The notes under the pieces: generated by a model
Database searches by the model: none
What the model was told of the DNA's origin: nothing
Seen by the model: only the letters and a program-made list of their open reading frames with translations
Part shown: positions 1-6,652 of the stretch, one piece after another
How the letters are laid out: each line of letters begins with the position of its first letter
How positions within the stretch are numbered: the stretch's first letter is position 1
NCBI GenBank assembly: GCA_017569285.1
Contig: CP069419.1
Location: forward strand, 2,666,001 to 2,730,000
DNA: 64,000 nt
Reading direction: 5' to 3'
Origin: Clostridiales bacterium
GTDB lineage: Bacteria; Bacillota; Clostridia; Christensenellales; Aristaeellaceae
Translations under genes and position numbers: made by a program

Positions 1-106
1 CGTTGACATCGGTGGAGTGCTTGCGACAGTAGAAGCCGACATAGATCATGACACCGAAGAAGACCAGGAGCATGCCGAGTTTGAGCGCGAGTTCACCGAA
101 AGACAC
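1..106 (-). CDS. Sodium:solute symporter, N-terminal fragment
   Basis: Only the first 35 codons lie in the window; the rest is beyond the left edge. The translation starts with a short amphipathic stretch and one hydrophobic segment (GMLLVFFGVMIYVGFY) followed by CRKHSTDVN. This is the usual first membrane helix and loop of the SSS (PutP/PanF-like) sodium-coupled transporters. I chose a GTG start at 106 because AGAAGGG ends 6 bases upstream; an in-frame TTG at 112 abuts that site too closely. The gene sits directly behind a T-box terminator/antiterminator, so its expression should respond to an uncharged tRNA, which suggests that the substrate is an amino acid. The family call rests on a short segment; the substrate cannot be read from it. 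Confidence 0.6.
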   Translation of the reverse strand, partial: MSFGELALKLGMLLVFFGVMIYVGFYCRKHSTDVN

Positions 107-136
107 AGACAACCCTTCTTTCCGGGTCCGCGTATG

Positions 137-170
137 AAAAAAGCCCCTGTGTTCCATGAACACAGAGGGC
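137..170 (-). terminator. T-box intrinsic terminator
   Basis: An 11-bp stem with a short ATG loop is followed by six U on the minus strand. It is mutually exclusive with the T-box antiterminator just upstream. Confidence 0.85.
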
Positions 171-394
171 GAATTTCTCGCGGTACCACCTCAGTTTTAC
201 TGCCGTGAAGGCAGCCTCAGGATACAAACATATCCGTAACGCGGTAACGGGCGAACCCGGCGTTCCTACTACCCGCGGGGCGGGATTGGGATTGCAGCTC
301 CGGAGGGTAATTCGGCAAGACGGCCCGGCCGCCTTGCACCCACCGGCGGCTCTCTGAACAGGCTGATATCTTCCTACTGGGACTCCTTCATCGC
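137..394 (-). ncRNA. T-box leader (tRNA-sensing riboswitch)
   Basis: The leader reads on the minus strand. It contains the T-box core GGTGGTACCGCG (190-179), which would pair with the tRNA acceptor end. A strong terminator hairpin follows, with CCTCTGTGTTC pairing with GAACACAGGGG and then a U run. Upstream are typical Stem I motifs: AGTAGG opposite GAATTACC (loop E and specifier loop) and AGAGAGCC..GGTG in the distal part. The specifier lies in GAATTACCC. The exact codon is ambiguous by eye (ATT, TTA and TAC are all possible), so I do not name the amino acid. It controls the symporter that starts at 106. Confidence 0.88.
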
Positions 395-400
395 ACCGCA

Positions 401-429
401 ATGATAAACCAGCGGGTTTTCGGCGTCAA
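401..429 (-). promoter_or_regulatory. Promoter of the T-box/symporter unit
   Basis: On the minus strand, TTGACG (429-424), a 17-base spacer and TATCAT (406-401). Transcription would start near 394, just before T-box Stem I. Confidence 0.6.
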
Positions 430-484
430 TAGCCTGAACAATGAAAAAACAGAGGCCGGCCGGACGCGGCTGGGGGAAGGAATA

Positions 485-512
485 TTGACAGGATTTCCGG
501 ACGTGATATAAT
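485..512 (+). promoter_or_regulatory. Promoter of the TPP riboswitch/thiT unit
   Basis: Consensus TTGACA (485-490), a 16-base spacer and TATAAT (507-512). It lies about 25 bases before the riboswitch. Confidence 0.8.
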
Positions 513-535
513 AACCGCGTTCCGTCGGAACAAAG

Positions 536-625
536 ACGCTGGGGGCGCCCCGCAAGGGGCTGAGAGGGGCTGGAGCCCGACCCTTGGAACCTGTGTAGGT
601 CATCCTACCGTAGGGAAGCGGCTTG
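536..625 (+). ncRNA. TPP riboswitch (THI element)
   Basis: The aptamer carries the diagnostic blocks GGGGCTGAGAGG, ACCCTTGGAACCTG and CCGTAGGGAAGCGG in the right order and spacing. It precedes an intrinsic terminator and then the thiamin transporter gene. This fits a transcriptional OFF switch: bound thiamin pyrophosphate favours termination before thiT. Confidence 0.93.
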
Positions 626-634
626 CGTCGTTTC

Positions 635-663
635 CCCACGTGCGAAAGCATGTGGGTTTTTTG
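635..663 (+). terminator. Riboswitch-controlled intrinsic terminator
   Basis: Stem CCCACGTGC / GCATGTGGG with a GAAA loop and six T. It lies between the TPP aptamer and the thiT ribosome-binding site. Confidence 0.85.
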
Positions 664-703
664 TATGGCGGAAACGACCGGATATAAAAGGAGAGGAAAC
701 AAA

Positions 704-1291
704 ATGCAGAACAAAACAGTACGGAAACTTGTGGAGAGCGCCCTGTTCATTGCGATCGCAACGGTGCTGAGCATGCTGAAGATCGACCTGCCCTTCGGCG
801 GCGGTGTCACCATCGTGAGCATGCTGCCCCTGGTACTGGTCAGCCACCGCTGGGGATGGAAGTGGGGCGTGCTGACCGCTTTCGCCTACAGCCTGATCCA
901 GCTGCTGCTGGGCCTGGACAACGTCGGCTACGCAACCACTTTCGCGACGGCACTGGGTGTCATTTTCCTGGATTATGTGATTGCCTATACCGTGATCGGC
1001 TTCTCCGGCGCGCTGGAGAAGCCTTTCGGCAAGACCCTGAAGGCCGTGCTGATCGGAATTGCGGTGGTGTTTGTGGGACGGTTCCTGTGCCACTTCATCA
1101 CGGGCGTATGGATCTGGGGCGGCTGGATGCCCGAATCCTTCATGAACATGACGATGACCAGCCCCTGGATGTATTCCCTGCTGTACAACGGCTGGTACAT
1201 GCTGGCGGAGCTTGTGGTTACCGAGGTGGCGGCTGCACTGCTCTACAAGCCCCTGAAACGGTACATTCACCGGGAAGACATCGCCGCCTGA
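704..1291 (+). CDS. thiT: Energy-coupling thiamin transporter S component ThiT
   Basis: A 195-residue, highly hydrophobic protein with about six membrane helices, matching the ThiT/YuaJ family. It is the substrate-binding S subunit that works with a shared ECF ATPase/T module to import thiamin. A conserved aromatic motif (GVWIWGGWMP) sits near residues 130-140, where ThiT places its thiamin-binding aromatics. The ATG at 704 has AAGGAGAGGAA 6 bases upstream. The TPP riboswitch upstream independently supports the substrate. It is a single-gene unit closed by a terminator. The ECF module genes are not nearby, as is usual for group II ECF systems. Confidence 0.92.
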   Translation: MQNKTVRKLVESALFIAIATVLSMLKIDLPFGGGVTIVSMLPLVLVSHRWGWKWGVLTAFAYSLIQLLLGLDNVGYATTFATALGVIFLDYVIAYTVIGFSGALEKPFGKTLKAVLIGIAVVFVGRFLCHFITGVWIWGGWMPESFMNMTMTSPWMYSLLYNGWYMLAELVVTEVAAALLYKPLKRYIHREDIAA

Positions 1292-1305
1292 CAACAGAGG
1301 GAAGC

Positions 1306-1338
1306 TCCGGTCCGGATTCATTCCGGACCGGACTTTTT
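1306..1338 (+). terminator. Intrinsic terminator after thiT
   Basis: Stem TCCGGTCCGGA / TCCGGACCGGA followed by five T. Confidence 0.85.
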
Positions 1339-1367
1339 GCGCCTGTATTCAGGGCTGCACAGCGAAT

Positions 1368-1396
1368 TTGACAAAGTATTTTGGCTGTGATAGGAT
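1368..1396 (+). promoter_or_regulatory. Promoter of the DUF3048 gene
   Basis: TTGACA (1368-1373), a 17-base spacer and TAGGAT (1391-1396), 45 bases before the chosen start codon. Confidence 0.65.
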
Positions 1397-1440
1397 ACGA
1401 ACGGCTATGCGGGTATGCAGGCCGGAAAGGAGTGTATGAC

Positions 1441-2703
1441 TTGAAGAAAGCAGTAAGCATCCTGCTGACAATCGTGATGGTATTCGCGTTAACGGCTGCG
1501 ATGGCAGAACCAACGAAGATCGATGGACTGGCGCAGAGAAATATTACAATCAACAAAGCGGGGGAGAACACGGTACCTGCCGGTATCAGCCCCACGACCG
1601 GACGCGACCTTGCTGAAGCCGGCAAGGACGTGAAGGATGGTTTTGTGGGAATGGCTGTGACCGGCCAGTATATGCCCCTGATGGTGCAGGTGACGAACAG
1701 CGGTTCCGGGATCGGCAACCGCGCTCCCCTTTTCGCGAGCTATGCGGACGTGATTTATGAAGCTCCCAAGGACTACAAGGGTGTTACCCGGCTGACAATG
1801 GTATATTCCGATACCATCCCCGAGTGGGTCGGATGCACGCGCAGCATGCGGGTGATGCATGTGTGGCTCCGTGAGGAGTGGAATGCTCCGATCGTATACC
1901 ACGGACACCAGGCTGCCGGCGGCGGCGATACGGATGTTTCCACGGCAATCCGCGCGCTGGGATGGCATGTGCCGGAAGCGCCGGGTTCCCCCGGAGCCAG
2001 CGTGTTCTATGACGGTATGTACCCGAAGGAATGGGGTGCGCACCACTACCGCGTGAAGACCATGGGCGATATCGCTGACAACGTGGTGTACTACGCGCCG
2101 GGCATCATGACGGACGTGGTGGCCAAGGAGGATATCCAGCCCCGCAACCATACCTACCTGTTCACGGATACCGCGCCGGAAGGCGGCGACGACGCGACGA
2201 ACGTCTACGTATCCTGGAACAACACGGCCAACAAGACCAGCGAGGAGAAATTCCCCTTCTACTTCAACTCCATGTTTGAGTATGACGAGGCAGAGGGAAT
2301 CTATTACCGGTACATCCTGAAGGATGCTGCGAACATCAACGCGGGCACCGCGGTGCTGTATGACGAGCTGGCGCCTGTGAGCGTGAAGAAGGCCGGCAAT
2401 GCTGAGGTGACGATCGACTTCACCCACGGCAACCCGATCACCTTCAGCAATGTGATTATCCAGAGCGTCAACATCGACTGGAGCCAGGGCGCCGAGATGC
2501 CGGTGATCACCGAGCTCGGAACCGGAAATGCCGATATCTTCATGGGCGGAAAACACTATGCCGGCGTGTGGAACCGGGACACCCTGACGGACCGCACCGT
2601 GTTCTACGATGAGAACGGCAATGAGATGCCCCTGATGCGCGGCAAGACGATGATCATCCTGATGGATTACAACAAGGAAATCCGCCAGGTCACCTACGAA
2701 TAA
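1441..2703 (+). CDS. Secreted DUF3048 domain protein (YerB-like)
   Basis: A 420-residue exported protein. The N-terminus is a classic signal peptide (KK, then a hydrophobic stretch ending TAAMAEP), with no lipobox cysteine, unlike B. subtilis YerB. The central part has the DUF3048 signature (PLMVQVTNS, ADVIYEAPKDYKGVTRLTMVY, CTRSMRV), and the end has the DUF3048 C-terminal block (GGKHYAGVWNRDTLTDRTVF). I prefer a TTG start at 1441 because AAAGGAG lies 8 bases upstream and it begins exactly at the signal peptide. The ATG at 1436 hits a stop after two codons. The biochemical function of DUF3048 is unknown; extracellular or cell-wall location is inferred from the signal peptide. It is a single-gene unit. 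Confidence 0.85.
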   Translation: MKKAVSILLTIVMVFALTAAMAEPTKIDGLAQRNITINKAGENTVPAGISPTTGRDLAEAGKDVKDGFVGMAVTGQYMPLMVQVTNSGSGIGNRAPLFASYADVIYEAPKDYKGVTRLTMVYSDTIPEWVGCTRSMRVMHVWLREEWNAPIVYHGHQAAGGGDTDVSTAIRALGWHVPEAPGSPGASVFYDGMYPKEWGAHHYRVKTMGDIADNVVYYAPGIMTDVVAKEDIQPRNHTYLFTDTAPEGGDDATNVYVSWNNTANKTSEEKFPFYFNSMFEYDEAEGIYYRYILKDAANINAGTAVLYDELAPVSVKKAGNAEVTIDFTHGNPITFSNVIIQSVNIDWSQGAEMPVITELGTGNADIFMGGKHYAGVWNRDTLTDRTVFYDENGNEMPLMRGKTMIILMDYNKEIRQVTYE

Positions 2704-2720
2704 TCCGGACGTATCAATCC

Positions 2721-2750
2721 AAAGGACAGCCTGCGGGCTGTCCTTTTTTT
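2721..2750 (+). terminator. Intrinsic terminator after the DUF3048 gene
   Basis: Stem AAGGACAGCC / GGGCTGTCCTT with a short loop, followed by seven T. Confidence 0.9.
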
Positions 2751-2823
2751 GCGTCAACGGGAACAAAAAATGCGATAAATATGAACCTTTTGCCCAAAAA
2801 CGTACTATTTTTGTAACAAATAC

Positions 2824-2852
2824 TTGCATTTCCGGAAAAAATAGTTTAAGAT
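2824..2852 (+). promoter_or_regulatory. Promoter of the two-component / GerMN operon
   Basis: TTGCAT (2824-2829), a 17-base spacer and TAAGAT (2847-2852), 33 bases before the regulator start. The region just upstream (2755-2820) is AT-rich. It holds one inverted TTCATA half-site (TATGAA at 2780), the same hexamer that is tandemly repeated at the htrA promoter. Confidence 0.65.
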
Positions 2853-2885
2853 TTAGAAGATATTGGGTACGAAAGGGTGTTTTCA

Positions 2886-3578
2886 GTGGGCAAACGGATC
2901 CTGTTGGTCGACGACGAGCCTCTGATCCTGAAAGGTCTGAAATACACGCTGGAACAGGAAGGATACGAAACGGAGAGCGCCATGGACGGCGAGGAAGCGC
3001 TGGCCATGTTCGAATCCGGCGGATTTGACCTGATCCTGCTGGACGTGATGCTGCCGAAGCTGGACGGGATCGCTGTATGCCAGCGGATCCGGGAGCGCAG
3101 CGACGTTCCGATCATCATGCTGACGGCCAAGGGAGACGACATGGACAAGATCCTGGGCCTGGAATACGGCGCGGATGATTATATGACCAAGCCCTTCAAC
3201 ATCCTGGAAGTCAAAGCCAGGATCAAGACGATCCTGCGCCGGGTTTCCGGCAGCGTACAGCAGCAGGAGCACCGCCTGATCCGGGTTCATGACATGGAAA
3301 TCAACCTGGTCAAGCGCAGCGTGACCCTGGGCGGGAAGGACATCAAGCTGACCGCCAAGGAATTTGACCTGCTGCAGATGTTTGTGACGAACCGCGGCAT
3401 GGTGTTCAGCCGGGAGCAGATGCTGGAGACCGTGTGGAAGTATGACTACGCCGGGGACGCACGCACTGTGGACGTTCATATCCGCCGCCTGCGGGAAAAG
3501 ATTGAACGGGATACGACAAAGCCTGAATTCATCTTTACCAAGTGGGGGGTTGGTTACTATTTCACGGATCAGGACTAA
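2886..3578 (+). CDS. OmpR/PhoB-family response regulator (WalR/MtrA-like)
   Basis: A 230-residue regulator. The receiver domain (about 2-115) has the acidic pair DD at 9-10, phospho-acceptor Asp53 (LLDVMLPKLDG), the conserved Thr in MLTAK, and the Lys in TKPF. A winged-helix DNA-binding domain follows (about 130-228, ending KWGVGYYF). The GTG at 2886 has GAAAGGG 8 bases upstream, while the GTG at 2877 overlaps that site. It overlaps the partner kinase start by about 29 bases. The set with a GerMN lipoprotein and HtrA downstream resembles both WalRK-HtrA of low-GC Gram-positives and MtrAB-LpqB of actinobacteria. I therefore expect a cell-envelope regulon, but its exact orthology is unresolved. 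Confidence 0.9.
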   Translation: MGKRILLVDDEPLILKGLKYTLEQEGYETESAMDGEEALAMFESGGFDLILLDVMLPKLDGIAVCQRIRERSDVPIIMLTAKGDDMDKILGLEYGADDYMTKPFNILEVKARIKTILRRVSGSVQQQEHRLIRVHDMEINLVKRSVTLGGKDIKLTAKEFDLLQMFVTNRGMVFSREQMLETVWKYDYAGDARTVDVHIRRLREKIERDTTKPEFIFTKWGVGYYFTDQD

Positions 3579-5031
3579 AAAGTACGGATTCGGAGCCAGC
3601 ATCAGGTGGAAAATCCTGCTGGCTTTTTTTGTCATTGTCGGACTTTCATTCGGCGTGGCAGCCACCAACCTGACCGGCATGGTCAGCGGATATATGTTCG
3701 ACCAGCGGGAACGGGAGGACAGCCTGCTGACGGAAAAGGCCGCGGCCTCCGCGGCGGACCTGTTTGAGAACGGCATGCCGGAGGAGCTGAACCGGGTGCT
3801 GGCGGAGAACGCCCAGTCCATGAACGGGCGGCTGATGGTGATTGATAACGACGGCAAGGTCCAGTTTGATACGTTCGGCGCGATGTGCGGCCGGCGGATC
3901 CAGCTGGAGGAAGTGCTGCAGGTGCTGACGGCGGGGGAGACTGCGGCCTACGGCCGGTATACGCCCGGCCGGGATACCGTGCGGGAGATGAGCGGCGAGG
4001 AAAACGCCGAATATGTGGCATACAGCGTGCATGAGATGACCGGCGGGAACGGACGGATCGGCGCGCTGCTTTTTGTGAGCCGGATCCAGAGCCTGATGGA
4101 CTCGCTGGGGACGGTGCAGCTGCAGCTGATCCGCGTGTTTGCGGTGATTGTGCTGGCGGCCCTGCTGCTGGCGCTGTTCCTGAGCCAGGTGCTGACCAAG
4201 CCGATTACCGACCTGAGCCGGACGATGAGAAAGATGGGGAAGGGCGACCTGAGCGTCCGCGCCCCGGTGCGCGGCAGCGGCGAGCTGCGGGAACTGGCCG
4301 AAAACTACAACACCATGGCGGAACAGCTGGAACGGCTGGACCAGTCCAGGAGCCAGTTCGTTTCCAATGCCAGCCATGAGCTGCGGACACCGCTGACGAC
4401 CATGAAGATCATGCTGGAAACGGTGATGTATGAGCCGGACATGCCGCAGGACCTGCGCACGGAGTTCATGCAGGACATGAACCACGAGATTGACCGGCTG
4501 ACCGGCATCGTGAACGACCTGCTGACCCTGTCGCGGATCGACAGCGAAAGCATGGAAATGAAGACCGAACCGGTGGACATGAGCGCGCTGACATGGGAGA
4601 CTATCCGGATGCTGACACCGGCGGCCGAGAAGCGGCAGCAGCACCTGATCGGCAATGTGCAGCCGGACCTGACCATGCAGGGCGACCGGCTGAAGCTGAA
4701 CCAGATCCTGTACAACCTGACGGACAACGCGATCAAGTATACGCCGGAAGGCGGGCATATCGGCATCATGCTGACCGAGGAGAACGGAAGCCTGGTCTGG
4801 CGGGTGCGGGATGACGGCATCGGCATTCCGGAGGAAGACCAGAAGCATATCTTCGAACGGTTCTACCGGGTGGACAAGGCCCGGAGCCGGGAAACGGGCG
4901 GAACCGGCCTGGGCCTGAGCATCGTGAAACAGCTGGTGGCCGCGCACGGCGGAACGATCTCCGTATACAGCGAAACAGGGAAAGGCACTGAGTTCACGGT
5001 GGTCCTGCCCCGGGAAGGAGTGCCGCAATGA
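3550..5031 (+). CDS. Membrane sensor histidine kinase (WalK/MtrB/PhoR type)
   Basis: About 493 residues. A first membrane helix (about 20-40) is followed by a ~155-residue extracellular sensor region, a second helix (about 197-218), a HAMP linker, a HisKA domain with His276 in SHELRTPLTT, and a HATPase domain with N, G1, F and G2 boxes (DNAIKYT, DDGIGIPEED, FERFYR, GGTGLGLSIV). No PAS domain is evident, unlike canonical WalK. The start is uncertain. TTG 3550 is the first plausible codon clear of the regulator frame, but its ribosome-binding site is weak (a G-run right beside it), so coupled translation from the overlapping regulator gene is likely. It phosphorylates the regulator encoded just upstream. 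Confidence 0.9.
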   Translation: MVTISRIRTKKYGFGASIRWKILLAFFVIVGLSFGVAATNLTGMVSGYMFDQREREDSLLTEKAAASAADLFENGMPEELNRVLAENAQSMNGRLMVIDNDGKVQFDTFGAMCGRRIQLEEVLQVLTAGETAAYGRYTPGRDTVREMSGEENAEYVAYSVHEMTGGNGRIGALLFVSRIQSLMDSLGTVQLQLIRVFAVIVLAALLLALFLSQVLTKPITDLSRTMRKMGKGDLSVRAPVRGSGELRELAENYNTMAEQLERLDQSRSQFVSNASHELRTPLTTMKIMLETVMYEPDMPQDLRTEFMQDMNHEIDRLTGIVNDLLTLSRIDSESMEMKTEPVDMSALTWETIRMLTPAAEKRQQHLIGNVQPDLTMQGDRLKLNQILYNLTDNAIKYTPEGGHIGIMLTEENGSLVWRVRDDGIGIPEEDQKHIFERFYRVDKARSRETGGTGLGLSIVKQLVAAHGGTISVYSETGKGTEFTVVLPREGVPQ

Positions 5032-6551
5032 ACAGAGGAATCGGAAAACGGATGCTGTGCCTGGCACTGGCCCTCTGCGCGGGACTCGTGATGAGCGGAT
5101 GCGCCGGGAGAAGCGGCGAGGAGAAGGCACCGAGTCCGACGCTGGCTCCCGCGGTGGTGGACCTGAAGGCGCCGGACGGGGACCGGGCCGTGCGCAAGGC
5201 CGGGGACTACACGATTTACATGGCCGGCCCGAACGAACTGCAGCTGCGGACGCAGACCGTCCACCTGGAGGAAACCAACCTGAAGGATACGGCGGAAACG
5301 CTGGTCCGCATGCTGCTGGAATCCGAAAGCGAAAGTACCATGATGGGACAGCCGCTGGCACTGTACCGAGGACAGCCGCCGGAAATCAGCGGCGGTATCT
5401 GCACGGTGAACCTGGAGCCTTCCGCACTCCGGATGGATTACAGCAATTACTACAAGCTGAGCGTGGCGCTGGCGACCACACTGTGCGCGCTGGATGAGAT
5501 CAGCGGCGTGAACGTGCTGACAGCCAGCCAGAGCGTGGCGCTGGACGTGAATGGCAGCCTGCCGATGGGCACGCTTTCCGGGCATCCGGGTGAGAACCTG
5601 CCGGTGCTGTGGGAGCAGATGGGCTCGAAACGGACGCCGGTGGGCGCCGACAGCGGCAAGACCCCGCTGAGCGCGGCGGCAACGGTATACTACCCGCTGA
5701 AGGACGGGCGGGGAATCGGCTGTGAAAGCCGGATGATGAATTTCCCCGGGCAGAAGCCGGACCAGCTGGCTGCCGTACTGGTGGAAGCGGTGAATGAGGC
5801 AGTGCACCGGAAGGACGGAAACACCGGGCTGCCGAACCTGACGGATTACATGCTGCATATGCCGGTGACCAGCGTGCTGGATGACGGCGGGAAGCTGATC
5901 ACCGTGAGCTTCCGGGACAATATCCGGGAGCTGGCGGAGGAGTGGAACACAGACCGGTCCTGCCTGATCGCCGCGGTGGCGTGCACCCTGTCGACCTTTG
6001 TGCCGGGGGTGACGGCCGTGTGCGTGCGGGTCGGGGATACGCTGATGACGGAGCTGGACAGTACCCGGTACAGCGTCGGAACGATCCTGGGCGGCCTGGT
6101 CCGCCGCGAAACGTCGGAAATGTTCCTGACCGGAAGCGCAAATGTTTTCTATGAAAAGAACGGCCGGCTGGCCATGTGCGAAAAGCCGGTGGAACGGGAC
6201 ATGACCGACAGCCCGCGGGCGGTGCTGGAGGCCATCCTGGAAGGACCGGACCGGCGGGAGCGGGAAGCCGGCATCCTGCCGACCATTCCGGACGGGGTCA
6301 GCGGGGATGATATCCTGGGAATCGCCGCGGAAGGCGATATGCTGCTGGTGAACCTGAGCGAGGCGTTCCGCAGGGCAATTGAGAACGCGGGACCGGATAA
6401 GGAAACGCTGCTGTGCTACAGCATTGTGAATTCGCTGTGCCTGAATTCCGGCATGAAGCGGGTATGCTTCTTCTTTGAGGGGAAACAGGCTGAAACGATT
6501 GCCGGCAGCCTCTACTGGGGCGGCGAATTCATGTACAACCCGGGCATGTGA
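5028..6551 (+). CDS. GerMN-domain lipoprotein (LpqB-like position)
   Basis: A 507-residue exported protein with a hydrophobic leader and a lipobox-like end (VMSGC, Cys25), so it is probably anchored in the outer face of the membrane. After a low-complexity linker come two GerMN-like modules (about 60-190 and 220-350, e.g. VNLEPSALR, ALCALDEISGV, VSFRDNIREL), and a third, weaker one near 390-500 (VNLSEAFRRAIENA, IVNSLCLNSGMKRVCFFFEG). Its ATG overlaps the kinase stop (ATGA), so the pair is translationally coupled. LpqB in actinobacteria sits in the same place after MtrAB and modulates the kinase. A similar sensor-accessory role here is an inference. The number of GerMN repeats is estimated by eye. 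Confidence 0.75.
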   Translation: MNRGIGKRMLCLALALCAGLVMSGCAGRSGEEKAPSPTLAPAVVDLKAPDGDRAVRKAGDYTIYMAGPNELQLRTQTVHLEETNLKDTAETLVRMLLESESESTMMGQPLALYRGQPPEISGGICTVNLEPSALRMDYSNYYKLSVALATTLCALDEISGVNVLTASQSVALDVNGSLPMGTLSGHPGENLPVLWEQMGSKRTPVGADSGKTPLSAAATVYYPLKDGRGIGCESRMMNFPGQKPDQLAAVLVEAVNEAVHRKDGNTGLPNLTDYMLHMPVTSVLDDGGKLITVSFRDNIRELAEEWNTDRSCLIAAVACTLSTFVPGVTAVCVRVGDTLMTELDSTRYSVGTILGGLVRRETSEMFLTGSANVFYEKNGRLAMCEKPVERDMTDSPRAVLEAILEGPDRREREAGILPTIPDGVSGDDILGIAAEGDMLLVNLSEAFRRAIENAGPDKETLLCYSIVNSLCLNSGMKRVCFFFEGKQAETIAGSLYWGGEFMYNPGM

Positions 6552-6577
6552 CAAAAAAAGCGGGATCCGGCGAAATG

Positions 6578-6620
6578 TTCATATTCCGTTCATATTCCGG
6601 ACAAAAAGACCGGATATAAT
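6578..6620 (+). promoter_or_regulatory. htrA promoter with tandem TTCATA operator
   Basis: A perfect TATAAT (6615-6620) lies where the -35 position (about 6592-6597, ATATTC) is poor. Covering that -35 is a perfect tandem 11-bp repeat, TTCATATTCCG at 6578-6588 and again at 6589-6599. An 11-bp direct repeat at the -35 is the usual arrangement for OmpR/PhoB-type activators. The regulator encoded at 2886 is the obvious candidate; the link is inferred. Confidence 0.6.
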
Positions 6621-6652
6621 GACACCGAAAACCGGAAAGGAGGTTTCCACCC

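Noticed and set aside
1381-1440. A longer N-terminus for the DUF3048 protein from an ATG-like codon at 1381
   Set aside because: It would put 20 non-signal residues before the signal peptide and overlap the -10 region; the TTG at 1441 has the ribosome-binding site.
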